In this document: positions 44,822 through 56,560 of the stretch, piece by piece | Position numbering within the stretch: the stretch's first letter is position 1 | How the letters are laid out: every line of letters starts with the position of its first letter | Origin: Trichobilharzia szidati | Taxonomy: Eukaryota; Platyhelminthes; Trematoda; Strigeidida; Schistosomatidae | DNA: 64,000 bases | Assembly: GCA_944472155.2 (NCBI GenBank) | Contig: OX235272.1 | Location: forward strand, 85,318,020 to 85,382,019 | Direction: 5' to 3' | The notes under the pieces: model-generated | Told to the model about the DNA's origin: nothing | Databases searched by the model: none | What the model saw: the letters and a program-made list of their open reading frames with translations, nothing else | Translations under genes and position numbers: made by a program

Positions 44822-45400
44822 GTGTTAGAAAAGGCAAGATACACCTTCATCAACCTGAAACCAGTTTGGAAATCTTCTACACCCAAAAATAAGAAACAAG
44901 ATTTGGATTCCGTTCAACACCAATGTCATGTTGGTCAGTGCTTCTATGAGTGTGAGAAAATTGAACAGCATGTGAGTCACGAAAAGGATTTCTAACAGGC
45001 TGCAGACATTCATCAAAAGCTGCCAGCTTTGCTGACTTTATACTGAAGATCAAATAGCCAGCCGGCTAGAAAGAATCGATAGCAATAAACTATGGCTGCG
45101 AACGAACCAACCAATAGTCGATTGATCAACAAATATGTAGTAGAAAATGGAGAGGGACTGGGCATACATTGAGGATGCCAACGAATGACATACCACGCCA
45201 GGCCCTCGAATGGAATCCAAATGGGAAGCGACGAATTGGTCGTCTGTGCAAGGGTGACATGGAGGGGATCATGTGAGGAAAAGATGAGAGATTATGGGTA
45301 GTCGTTGGGTTGCCCAGCTGAAGAGGATGGTGAAAATAAAACAAGGTGGAGATGTGTTGTTGAAACCCTATGTTCCACTAGGAACGCAGGGGAATAATAT
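44822..45400 (+). pseudogene. RTE LINE C-terminal region and 3' end
   Basis: The plus strand reads LEKARYTFINLKPVWKSS, then frameshifted pieces and VVETLCSTRNAGE at the end. The tail at 45385-45400 is degenerate. Confidence 0.8.
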
Positions 45401-45414
45401 CAATAATAGAGTGT

Positions 45415-45735
45415 TAGTTAAGGAGTGTAAGTCAATCAGTGAGGTTGTGAAACGAAACCGACTGAGATGGCTAAGACACCACGTGTTGTGTAGGCTAAAC
45501 TACTGCTTTCCTCGACTGGAAATATTAGCCGACATGGCATTATGCTAGAAAAGCGTTAGGGTTGGTCAAAGAAAACACTGGTATCAGTAAATGAAGTCTT
45601 TGACAGTTTGTGTGAGCTATGCAGTGAGAAGTACACTGTCTAGCTATGGTTCTTGGAATTCTAAGAGCCAATGGTTGGAGACTATTGGTGATGTGTCTCA
45701 AAATCATTCTCAGTTTTAAAGATGCATTCACGATT
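45415..45735 (+). pseudogene. Second LINE type, C-terminal fragment
   Basis: The plus strand reads EVVKRNRLRWLRH near 45440-45480, then decayed WLETIGDVSQNHSQF-like sequence near 45675-45720. This resembles the C-terminus of another RTE-related LINE common in schistosomes, separate from the SR2-like copies on either side. Confidence 0.5.
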
Positions 45736-45839
45736 TATGACCCTAATGTTGATACTCGGTCAGTCAGTCATTTTTCGAATGATAGGTGTGTGGAGTCTGG
45801 AATGACATGATTGTATCTACTGAGTTGAAGAAAGGCTGG

Positions 45840-47297
45840 TTACTTTTTCGAGCTGCCAAAGAAGGACGACTTACGCCTCACTCTGTAAGAACTGGCGTGG
45901 AATCATGCTCCTGTTTACGCCAAGTAAAATACTAAGTCGCATCATCCTGGAGAGAATAAAGGATGTACTGGATACAGAACTCCGACAACCAGAACAAGCT
46001 GGATTCAGGAAAGGCAAATTATGTACTGGTCAAATTGCAAATCTGCAAATCGTCATTCAACAAAGCATGGAACGACAGTCAAATCCACACCTCAAATTCA
46101 TCGACTTCGAAAAGGCCTTCGACAGATGGCGTTGACTGAGAAGTAATTCCGTAGCTGCTTCAATACTATGAAATGCAGTGCTGAAGTCTTTATCAACCGT
46201 ATGCAACAGCTGGTTATATGACAACGCCATATATCACATGGTCCACGAAGGAAAACTCAGCGAGGTGTTAGAAGTGCATACAGGAGTGAGAAAGGGCTGC
46301 CTGCCTATTATCATTGATGATGATATTCTTAATTGTAGTGGGCTGAATTATGCGTTAGACTGTGAAGAGAGAGAGAGAAGACAGATGTACGCTGCACTAA
46401 CCGATAAGAAGACTCTAGAAGATCTGCATTTCGCGCGTCGATGATTTATGTTTAACGTCACAGGCAGGTGAAAACCAACAAACTGTTTGAAGAGGTAGGC
46501 AGGCAGGGAAGACAGGACTCCAGGTGAACATAGAAAAGACGGAGGGGATGAAGATAACCAACGACTAACAACAGCAACAACAGACGATAGTCACCATCAA
46601 CTGGAGAGATTTAACAGAGGTTACCTCCTTCGCTTATCTGGTAAGGAAGCATCGTTTCAACTACAAGCAGTCAAAACGGATGAAGATGTGAAAACCAGTT
46701 AGAATCGGAAAGGCACGATACGCCTTCATCAACCTGAAAACAGTTTGGAAATATTCCGCTTCACTCAGCCAGCATAAATAACAAGATTCGTATTTTTGAC
46801 ACCAATGTCAAATCGGTCCTTCTATACGGGTCAGAAACTTACCGTATGACAAAAAGGATTTCCAACAGGCTGCTGCAGACATTTATCAGCAGCCGCCACC
46901 TTTGCTGACTCCATACTGAAGATTAATTGAGCAGCTGGTCAGAAACAATTAGCAGAAAGAAACCCCGGCCAGGGACAAACCAACCAAGAACCGATCGCTT
47001 AGCAAATATGTAGGAGAAGATGAAATGGTTTGGGCATGAGTCGAGGGGACCGTCAAATGACATCGCGCTTTATGCAGGCTATCGCTCGAGTGAGATCCCA
47101 ATGAGAAGCGACGAGTGGGTCGCCAGTGCGAGGGTGAAATGGAGTTGACCGTGTAAGTCGGAGGAGGAGATAAGAGATTACAGGCAGTCGTCGTGTCACC
47201 CAGCTGAAGGGGACAGCAGAAAATCGAACAAAGTGGAGATTTGTTGTTGAAGCCCTATGTTCCACTCGGAACCCAAGGAGGAAATAATAATACGATA
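45840..47297 (+). pseudogene. RTE LINE, RT domain to 3' end
   Basis: 45905-46135 reads SKILSRIILERIKDVLDTEL, then EQAGFRKGKLC and FIDFEKAFD (RT motif A). A stop follows, and 46178-46444 reads DNAIYHMVHEGKLSEVLE, then TGVRKGCL (motif B, expected GVRQGCL) and DLHFARR where FADD is expected. The catalytic YADD/FADD box is therefore lost. The C-terminal region and the 3' tail (47260-47297) follow. It is the longest RTE copy in the window but clearly dead. Confidence 0.85.
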
Positions 47298-47309
47298 ATA
47301 CAGTTTATT

Positions 47310-48140
47310 GTTGGATATTAAAAATGGAAACACTGTACGTAACGTTTGTTTAAAACGATTCACTGTGAAGTATATATAACTTCGGAGTACAATATAAAAT
47401 ATGGTGTGCTGCTCTACCCTTTGCCTTCTCACTAGCCCATAGTGTATACTGCATTAACTACTGGCCATGTTGTATCAACTGGATTTTGCAGGAACCTCTC
47501 ATCCCCATCCGAAGACTGTTCTACAACCGGTGCACATCTCCCATGAGTAGACTCGACTGCAGCAGTCAACGTTTCTTTGGATTGTTTTAATAATGTGTAG
47601 CAGTGGAATTTAACTGTATCACTATTATTATTGTTTCCTTTAATTCCTAGAGGAACATATGGCTTCAGACGTGCGTCTCCATTGCGTTCGGTTCTCTGTT
47701 AGAGTCTTCACCTGGCTCCAAGTCTGCCCACACGTTTTCATCTCCTCTTCACATGACTTCCTCCAAGTCACCCTTGCACTGACGACCAACTCGCCGCTTC
47801 CCTTTCGAATTCCACTCGAGCAATGGCTTGTCTAGTGATGTCACTTGATGGTTTCTTCAGAGTATGGCCAATCCATTTGTATCACTAAGTAACCATTAAT
47901 TTATATTACTGGTCAACTCTATTTTGGATAATATACTATTAGAGTACCACTTCATGAACTTAAATTTTTATTTACATATTTTTAACGTTACCGAACTAGC
48001 TATTAAGTCCCCTACAGGTGTATGTGGGAACTATCATAACTGAATTTGCATGAGGTGTTTTCATCTTTGAGTTGTACTGAATGCTATATCACGTAAAAGA
48101 AGCATTAAACGTTTTGTGGAATGTGAGAGTTATGTCATCT
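47310..48140 (-). repeat. R-w repeat interrupted by an RTE end
   Basis: Reverse match to 23130-23650. The RTE fragment 47625-47877 lies inside it. Confidence 0.6.
47625..47877 (-). pseudogene. RTE LINE 3' end with target duplication, reversed
   Basis: Short, 5'-truncated RTE 3' end. TGTATCACTA is found at 47615-47624 and at 47878-47887. The paralogous R-w copy at 23130-23650 keeps the single, unfilled site (GGTGATACAGTTAAA in reverse). The insertion boundaries are therefore certain. Confidence 0.92.
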
Positions 48141-48144
48141 ATAA

Positions 48145-48990
48145 TAATAAAGCTTCATTTCAGACAGTACGTGAACAGATAGTATGGGAATTTTCAGATT
48201 ATTTAGTTCGAAAATATTCCCTCTTTATATAAGATTTACCTGTCAAGTAATAATCTAAAGTATGTCATGTTTTCATATGAACTGTGATCAAGATTTGACT
48301 GGATAGTTGCAAAATAATTGAGCGCTGAGTGAGAAGTAGACATTTTTGACCAGAGTTCGTAAAAAATTTTTGTTTTGTTTTGTTTATTATACCTGTTGAT
48401 AGCTGTTTCTTCATTCATATGACAGGACAAACAATTTAAAACAAGAGATATACTTTTATGCATAAACATACAATTTTATTTATTTATTATACATGTTGGT
48501 GCCTGTTGAATGTCTCATGATTGGACAAAGTTTTTGAAAACAAGTGATGTTCCTTTTATATATAAACCTCTGTTATGTTAATTTCGATTAATTTCCCTGA
48601 AGAAGTTTGGACCAGATTGCCGAACGAAACGTTTGAATTAATCGTTTCAATTTCGCTGAGATTTTACAAATATAGTTTTCAAGTATTGGTTTGGTAGGGA
48701 TTTTGTTTTAATTATAATTGGAGGATTTCATCATGAGCTGTTTTGTTGTGGTTTGTTGCATATGTACAGACAGCCAGTTTTATACATTTTTTCTTCAAGA
48801 GTTGCACAGCGTTTTGTTGAAGGTTAGTTAAATATATGCGCAAGTTTATGTAGTGATTACTCAACATAACTGTATGATTTAAACGATATGAACTGCAGAA
48901 AAGCTTAAGCATTTTGATGGGTAGAAATTCTTGTAGTCCAGTGATTTCATCGGGACACCAATGTTGATGTGAACGGTCCTGTCGATTACT
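48145..48990 (-). mobile_element. R-z (CR1-like LINE end) split by an S2-tail-like repeat
   Basis: 48145-48250 and 48766-48990 match 16412-16828. The middle part (48251-48765) is a different repeat sharing blocks with 14905-15110. It contains CCTGAAGAAG, a hairpin (GTTTGG/CCGAAC) and CGAAACGTTTGA at 48596-48650, then an S2-like tail. Confidence 0.5.
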
Positions 48991-49124
48991 AACTATTTCA
49001 ACGATCCGGATTTCTAAACTGGGATACGTCAGAAGCTTTATAATGTTTGCTATATCAAGGAGAACTAATTAACTTCTTTGTATGTAACGAAAGTATTCAT
49101 TTAGATATTTAGGAAAAAAAATAA

Positions 49125-50372
49125 GCAAAGAATATCCTTTACGATAATTAACTCTTCTGGCTCTATAATTATACATATGTTTATACACACGGAATATTCT
49201 AGAATTGTCGTCATTAACAATGTTGGTGTTTTTTAAATACCATCGATTCGTTAATTAAGATCAATGGAATTACAGTTCACTAAAGATGCATAAATTATAA
49301 TAAGCATAAAAATATAATAGTAAAAAGAATATCAAATAAAATTAAGGAAATTTCCACAACAAATTGAGGATCATTAGAACCTTGATGTACAAGGCAAGGA
49401 AAGTGTCTGAACCAACTTTATTTGGATACTCAATTTAGGTGTCTTAATATTGATCCCACCAGTCAGCCTCAGAAGTATGTAGTAGACGAATCCCTAAGGT
49501 GAAATTTACGTTATTTGAAACGCGATAGATGACTTTGAAAGCCTCATTAACATCAGTTTTGTGTTCTGTATCCAAGAGATGGGATAGAACAGAGCTATGA
49601 ATAGATTTTGTTCATCCCTTACGTAACTACGCAGGATGATGTTCTGAAATCCGACAATAAACACACCTAATTGTACCGTCTATGTAACTGGCTCCACAGG
49701 AGCAGTTAAACTGATAGACACACATAGAAGAAGCGAAATTAGGCAGTTTATCTTTAATTCCTGAGAGCGAAATAGTTGTGGTATTGAAGATACAGCATAA
49801 TATAGCAGCACTGAATGTTCTCTTCACCTCAGTATTCCTTAGTTGTTGTGTTAATATCTCATTGCTGTTATCCTCGAGAAGCTGAAGTTGTAAGAATAAG
49901 TCCTTTTTCGGAACTGTTGGTGCTTTGGCCTGCCTTAACTTTTGATTCATATTCTTATCGGTAAAGTTTTCTGAGTAATCGTTCTCACTCAGCAACTCCT
50001 TAACAATATAAAGCTCTTGATTAAGACATTCATCGGAGCAGATTGCTGTTGCTCTGTATCTAAAAGAAGTTGGTTCAGACACTTTCCTTACCTTGTACAT
50101 CAAGGTTCTAATGATCCTCAATTTGTTGTGGAAATTTCCTTAATTTTATTTGATATTCTTTTTACTATTATATTTTTATGCTTATTACAATTTATGCATC
50201 TTTAGTGAACTGTAATTCCATTGATCTTAATTAACGAATCGATGGTATTTAAAAAACACCAACATTGTTAATGATGACAATTCTTGAATATTCCGTTTAT
50301 ACAATCATTTATTTATATAATTACAGAGTCAGAAGAGGAAATTATCAAAAAGACAGTCTTCGCTCAATTTTG
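49125..50372 (-). pseudogene. Penelope-like element flanked by inverted arms
   Basis: A minus-strand frame at 49627-50121 (164 codons) contains a connector, the nuclease start CVYQFNCSCGASYIDGT (YID for YIG) and a stop after EHHPA. The C-terminal block is in another frame near 49480-49560. Left arm 49125-49434 and right arm 50062-50372 are inverted copies with very high similarity. Each ends in a hammerhead-like motif with core CAGAAGA. Inverted terminal repeats of this kind are known for PLEs. The RT is absent. Confidence 0.8.
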
Positions 50373-50399
50373 TATTTTTGTATATGATAGTCGTTAAAG

Positions 50400-50890
50400 G
50401 GAACAAGATTGGGATTTTTAATACCGATGTAAAGTCATTTAGCTCGTCTGTATGGATCAGGAACTTAGATCTGTCGTCACGTAAGGCATTACCAGTAGAA
50501 TACCACAGAAGTTTGTCAACAGCTACCTTCACTGGCTTCATAATGAAGGTCAGATAGCAAGCCGGAAAGAATGAGCAATAAAAAACTATAGAAATGACCC
50601 AACCAAGAAACTATTGCTCAAAAAATATTCCGAAGAAAATGGAGATGGATTCGAACCGATCTGAGAAGACCGTTGAGTGTCATCTCACGCCAGTCCAACA
50701 CTCGAGTGTAACCCGAACGGGAAACAACGAGTTGGGCATAGTCCAAGCGTGATATGGGGGAGATCGTGTTTGGAAGAGACCAAAGGTAATCGCAGGACCA
50801 GCGAAAGAGGACCGCAGAGATTAGGACAAAGTGGAGACGAGCTATTGAAGCCCTGGTTTCTAATTGGAACATAAGGGACCAATAATAATA
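50400..50890 (+). pseudogene. RTE LINE C-terminal region and 3' end
   Basis: The plus strand reads NKIGIFNTDVKSF, then the WERTNQ relic and the IEALVSNWNIRD-like end, with tail CCAATAATAATAG. It directly follows the PLE arm. Confidence 0.75.
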
Positions 50891-51306
50891 GTATTATCTG
50901 ATAGTCGTATCAATTTACATATGGTTGCAGCTATACAATTACTCTTCTAATCTTTTAATCTCGACCGCATTTATGCCTTAGGTGGAGCACAAGGCTTCAT
51001 TCAGCCTGATACAGTTTATTTCTTTTGTGCTCTTTTCTGTGGAACATGTTCAGTTGATACTTTGAGGTGTTATTCTCATGAGTTCAGCTGTTACTACATC
51101 ATCACGTTCATGCTGATCTTATCATCCTTCAAGAAACACACTCAAACGTTTTGAGATAATCTCCCTAAATGTACTAGTGAACCTTGAATTAACACTAGAA
51201 TGTTATTGAATAGCATTGAATGTACACTGTAATAATATATAAAGAAGTAACCCGAATATCCCCATAATTTATTTGGAGCAAAAATAATTAGAACTAACAT
51301 TCATTC
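50891..51306. other. Unassigned sequence
   Basis: No coding motif or recognised repeat. Confidence 0.4.
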
Positions 51307-52910
51307 TCAATAAATTCTTCTTCAGGCTCTACAATTATAAATCCATTAAATTTAGGCGTGGAATAGCCAGTAAGGGTAAATTAGAACTATATCAGAAAGT
51401 ATATTGTGGAACTGGTACAAGATAGAATAATAGTCAGTTAGTCTTGATTATCAAATTGAATGTGTATGGTCAATAAGAACATGAGAGAAAATAATTCAGT
51501 GATATATTCTATATATGAGTTAAACAAAAATAACATGTTTCAATGGTTAGTGTGATAAGTGGTGTGTGTGAGACAAATATGAATACTATGGGGAAACAGT
51601 CCGACAAATGGGACTGACTAGACGTGAATTCAGGGATGACAGTGATGATAATAATAATAATAATGATGAAATAATAACGATGTTGTCGTGAAAAAATGAA
51701 ATTACTATTACTGAACAATTATCAGGTAATAGTGAATTTAATGAAATGGAATGAACAGGGTTGCGTAATATAATAATAACAAATTTGGGAAGCATTAAGT
51801 AAACCTAAGTTAAGAGACATAATTGGAAAGGCTATCAAATCATAACAGGTCTGAAATTAACGTTTGTTAATGAAACATAGGTGAAATGAAGAGAAAATTT
51901 TAAAAAATCGGGGTAAGAATTCACAGTGCCAATATTTATCGAGGATTTACTGACCTCATTGTAGGCCAAAGTAAACAAAGCGGCTGAACCTAATTTTTTT
52001 GTACATACAGACCATATATTCTAGTATTGATTGCTACCACTTCAACCACTGACTGAAGACGTAGTCAAGCTACTCCAGTTAGATTTTGATGTGGTTGTGT
52101 TCTCTGAGCTGGATAGTTGATTTGCGAAGCTTTCATCGCCCTACTAGGCGACATCTTCAGTGCATACTTCAATTTGAAGTGAGCTTTCAGATTTCTCTAT
52201 GAGTTTATTAATCATCTCTCCTGGTGACCTTGGACTTGATTGATTGTTTTTGTGTGTTTTCACACCTTCTAGGTTATTTGTATTGTAACTCAATGTTTTT
52301 TTGACTTGAACTTTGACCCTTTGTGTGTGAGGTTAGTTAGATTCCCAGGAACACGGTAGATAACAGAGAACGCAAGCTTTGGCTTTACTGAAAATCCAGT
52401 ATCTACTAATTGTGCCAAGAAGGCACTGTTCATTACCTGGCTTCCTCGTTAACTCAACTATACAGATACATGTTAATGTCCGGGTATACATAAAGTCTTC
52501 TAAGTACGGCCACATAGGCATTTGAATTCATCGATGCACAGTGATGAGACTATCATTGGTAATTTGTCCTTAAGTCTCTGTGTGAGTACAGATTTAGTTT
52601 GGAAACTGAGTACCAGCTGAAATCTCTCTATAGTATTCATATTGTCTCATACACACCACTTATCACACTAACCGTTGAAACATGTTATTTTGTTTAACTC
52701 AAATATGGAATATATCACTGAATTATTTTCTCTCATGTTCTTATTGACCATACACATTCAATTTGATAATCAAGACTAACTGACTATTATTCTATCTTGT
52801 ACTAGTTCCACAATACACTTTCTGATATAGTTCTGATTTGCCTTTACTGGCTCTGGTATGCTAAAATTTAATGGATTTATAACTGTTGAGCCTGAAGAAG
52901 AATTTATTGA
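51307..52910. mobile_element. 1.6 kb element with about 282-base terminal inverted repeats
   Basis: Left arm 51307-51589 and right arm 52630-52910 are inverted copies with few differences. Each terminus carries GAGCCTGAAGAAGAATTTAT (reading outward), a hammerhead-like CUGANGA start as in PLE ends. The 1.04 kb interior has no recognisable coding sequence. It includes GATAATAATAATAATAATG and the block CATCGCCCTACTAGGCGACA. It could be a non-autonomous PLE derivative with inverted terminal repeats, or a MITE-like DNA element. Confidence 0.75.
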
Positions 52911-53224
52911 AACAACAGTTGTTCGTTATAATCAGTTTTCTACTCAGAAGTGTGAATATTCTGTCTACATTTCACGAATTAGCTGAATCCTTTGAAGTAC
53001 TGAGTTGGTAGATATAACCAGAAGATTACAATTCGTCATCAACTCACGAATCAGTATTTTTTTGGTTACATTTCACATAGAATTTTAAAAAGCCAGCAAA
53101 ATTTTGGGGGATTACGAAAGAAAGTTGACAGTAGTCATTTGGATGTGTGGCTTATTCTCATCAGTATCTACTCTGCATGTACAAATGAAAGAAGATTGAT
53201 GTTAAGTGAATAACAGGAATAACT
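52911..53224. other. Nothing recognised
   Basis: AT-rich; no feature supported. Confidence 0.4.
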
Positions 53225-54245
53225 ATTAACTGTAATGACCGAAACCGACTCGTAACGGTCTGAATGGAGGAAAGCAATGTTTCCATTCTACTGGATAGCT
53301 GTCTGAAACTTCCTTCAGACACGTACAGTCACAAAACATCCCAAAGACAGCGAAAGGACGACCATTTGTAACTGAAATTTATGTGTCTGTGCGTGGTTCT
53401 GTTCAATAACAATAACACCACAAACTCAATATAACCTGAACAGTGCCGTTAGACAGCAATGCAGTTAAGAGAACGTTCTGAGTACAAAACGACTACTGCA
53501 GGAGGAAATAAGCTAAGCAAAATTCAGTTGTAAGCAGGACATGAGAATCAAGTAGAATATTCCCAACAAGATGGGATCAAAAACTCTGTCCACAGGAATA
53601 ACACACCCTCAATTCCCATAGACAGTCCATTGTCGAAGTGACTGTGATTAACGCAAACAAAATTACAGTCGTAAAACAACGCATTATTAGTATCGTCACA
53701 CAACCATAAACAGAAGCATCAAAATTAGAGACTGATTAGGGATAGAGAGACCAATAATGAGTATCAAGTCAGGATATGATAAGCAAATGTCAGGACAGTA
53801 ACATACAGTCTCGTAGAAAAAGGAAAATAATAATAACAAACTTATTCAACTGTTGGTTTGTAGGCATTTGATCGATGAGTTACAGGATTTCATCATGAGC
53901 TGACATCGGTTAGAGAACCACTGGAAAGCCAGCTGGGAGTACTGTGCAGCCGTTTCGTCCTCCCTCTTTGGGGCTGTTCAGCAACACACACCCACCTCCA
54001 GTGTCCGAACTCAGGACCATCTGATCACATGGGGAGCACGTAAACCATTTAGCTCTTCAGATTTTCCAGTGGTTCTCTAACCGACATCAGCTCATGATGA
54101 TATCCTGTAACCAATCAGTCAAATCTCTACAAACCAACACTTTAATATCAATGAGATGCTCACAAAGTTAGTTGAAACATCGAAATAAGTGTAAATATTA
54201 TAATTAGATCGTTCATGAGGGACATTCCAAACAAATTTTCCATTA
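53225..54245 (+). repeat. R-x repeat (candidate solo LTR) interrupted by S2
   Basis: Starts TGTAATGACCGAAACCGACT and ends near TTCCATTACA, so TG...CA termini are possible. The S2 composite at 53850-54155 interrupts it. Confidence 0.55.
53850..54155 (-). mobile_element. S2 with inverted tail
   Basis: S2 on the minus strand (tail, ribozyme remnant at 53938-53988, head near 54010-54060) is followed directly by a plus-strand S2 tail. The two tails thus form terminal inverted repeats of about 80 bases. The core is CTGAACA and GAAAC. The structure matches 55553-55855. Confidence 0.65.
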
Positions 54246-54609
54246 CAATAATTTTATTTGGTACGTAAAGTGTTCTCACAAAACTTCGTTAACAGTTCAT
54301 CAGTGTAAATCTAGGGAATTTGAGATAAACACAAATTAATCACATTTCATTACTTTTTGATATAATATGAACAGATGGCAGTACTGGTAACCGAATATAT
54401 TATCACTGGTGTATTGCATTTTGTCAAATACCTTCAAACAATTGTACGTAACAAATTACCATATATAGAATAATTCATAAGATGTATAGATGTTGGAAAA
54501 GGTTGTATAATCATACTGTTAGTAGTCTAATGTAAAACGTTACGTAACATGGTGTGAAATTTGATAAGATAGAATTTAACATTGTAAAAAAATTTGAATT
54601 TAGAATGGA
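54246..54609. other. Nothing recognised
   Basis: AT-rich. Parts near 54460-54600 resemble 6180-6345 (PLE 3' region), so an old PLE end is possible. Confidence 0.35.
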
Positions 54610-55135
54610 AATCTTCTGTTCTCTGTTAGCATGAAAAGAACAAGATTCGGATTTATTCAACACCAATGTGAAGTCAGTCAGTTCTTCTATACGAGTCAGA
54701 AACTTGTACTGCGAATGAGTCACAAAAAGGACTTCCAACAAGTTGTAGACTTTTATCAACAGTTGCCACCTTTGCTGACTCCATACTGAAGATCAAATAG
54801 CCAGCCGGCCAGAAAGAAGTAACCACAATAAACTCTGTCTGGGAACAAACCAACAGGCGAGAGCCGATTGCTCAACAAATATGTAGGAGAAAATGGAGAT
54901 GAACCGGGCATGCGTTGAGGAGGCTGTCGAATGACATCACGCGCAATGCAGGCCGTTGCTCGAGTGGGTCGTGGGAGTGAGGGTGACATGGAGGAGATCG
55001 TGTAAGTTGGAGGAGGAGATGAGGGATTCTGGGCAACCGTGGACCCGGTTGAAGGGGACAGCAGAAAATTGAACAAAGTGTTAGATGTGTTGTTGAATCC
55101 GTATGTTCCACTCGGAACCCAAGGGAATAGTAATA
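54610..55135 (+). pseudogene. RTE LINE C-terminal region and 3' end
   Basis: Plus strand: KNKIRIYSTPM-like start in broken frames, the tract after the RT, and a VVESVCSTRNPRE-like end with tail AATAGTAATAAT. Confidence 0.75.
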
Positions 55136-56034
55136 ATATTTCTTCTGTCTTGTAGGTCAGCAGAAAATACTCGACAGTATCAGAGTTTCAGAAAAATATT
55201 TTTCATTGCTTTGGCATTGGTTATACTATCAGGCTAAACCTTATCTGATCTACATTAGATGACTCTAGTTATTATTTCATAATGCTCAAATTATTAAATA
55301 CTATAATGTTTGTATTTTCTGCATTTGTGATATATCAGAAGCATCAGTAAGAAATAATAAGCCTCAGTATAACACTAAACTGAATATCAGATTAATTAAG
55401 GAAATACTGTCACACAACCACAAAGAGGAGCATTCAAATTAGAGACTGAACAGGAACAAAGACAAATTATAAGAATCAAGTCAACATATGATAAGCGAAT
55501 GTCAGAACAGTGACATACAGTCTAGTAGAAAAAAAGGACAATAATCACAAAGTTATTCAAGTATTGATTTGTAGGGATTTTGTTCGATTGGTTGGAGGAT
55601 TTCATCATGAGCTGACATCGGTTAGAGAACCATTGAAAATCAACTGGGAATACTAGACAGCTGTTTCGTCAGCCTAGTTGGACTCTTCAAGTACACAGGG
55701 ACCACCAGGGTTCGAACCCAGGACCTTCTGATTACAAGGCGAGATCGTAGACCATTAATCCCTGCAGGTTTTCCAATGGTTCTCTTACCGATATCAGCTC
55801 ATGATGATATCCTGTAACCAATCAGTCAAATCCCTACAAACCAACATTTGAATATCAATGAGATGCTCACTAGCGACTGGCCTTATTCAGGTAGGTAGTT
55901 CTAGTTCCGGGCTTCTAGTGGGAAGTCGTGTCCAGTAGGATACGACAGGTCGAGTTTGAGGATAAATACCTGTCGAGGACATTGGCTAGCGCTTACGCTA
56001 CGTCGTGAATTGACAAAAAATAGAATTAACCGCT

Positions 56035-56282
56035 GTGTGTCGGTGGCATGGCGGTTAGGACGCTCCCCGACCATGCACATGGTGTGGGGTTCGATCGCCG
56101 GCCGCCAACGCACTCCTTTACCTTGCTAAGACAGAGGTAAAGCTGGTAAAGAGGAAAAGTTGAGCATGAGGCTAGCAAACCCATCCTGTAAAAATAGACA
56201 CTGCTACCGAAACTTCAAGCCTCTAGCTTGAAGCTCTATGTTCCACAGGGAACGTAAATGAATTAAAAAAATAATTCATGGG
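56035..56282 (+). mobile_element. S1 SINE inside an S2 element
   Basis: A-box TGGCATGGCGG, B-box GGTTCGATCGC, full body and tail. It splits GAATTCATGGG of the S2 5' region, so it is the youngest layer of the three nested here. Confidence 0.85.
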
Positions 56283-56373
56283 CTGACCATTGGATCGGGT
56301 CCCAGTAGCTTAATGGTCTATGAGCTCGCTAACCCTGTAACCAGAAGGTCTTGGGTTCGGACCCCGGTGGGTG

Positions 56374-56424
56374 CATACTGATGAAGATTCCCAAAGAATG
56401 AGGACGAAACATCTGTCCACTACT
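56374..56424 (+). ncRNA. Hammerhead-like domain of S2
   Basis: CTGATGA (56379-56385), helix II GATTCC/GGA-type, GAAA (56406-56409), then CATCTGTCC. The GTC triplet is present. Helix I lost bases next to the core compared with the S2 consensus GTACTG/CAGTAC. Confidence 0.55.
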
Positions 56425-56560
56425 CCCAGTTGGTTTTCAATGGTTCTCTAACTGATATCAGCTCATGATGAAATCCTGTAATCACAAAGTTGTCTGAAAC
56501 ATCCAAATAGATCATTCAGGAGGGAATTTTCAAACAATTATTCCATTGCAAACACTATCA

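Larger units (their letters stand above)
55553..56480. mobile_element. S2 inverted composite, split by S1
   Basis: 55553-55768 S2 on minus, 55769-55852 plus-strand tail, 55868-56034 S2 5' region, S1 insertion, 56283-56480 S2 head, ribozyme and tail on plus. Without the S1 the order is the same as at 33690-34240. Confidence 0.7.
55375..56560 (+). repeat. R-x repeat, multiply interrupted
   Basis: R-x sequence is present at 55375-55552 and resumes at about 56470-56560 (CACAAAGTT is repeated at the junction). Between them lie an S2 composite and, within it, an S1 SINE. Confidence 0.55.

Noticed and set aside
53160..53200. CTGATGA on the minus strand as a hammerhead
   Set aside because: No GAAA at a suitable distance and no flanking helices.
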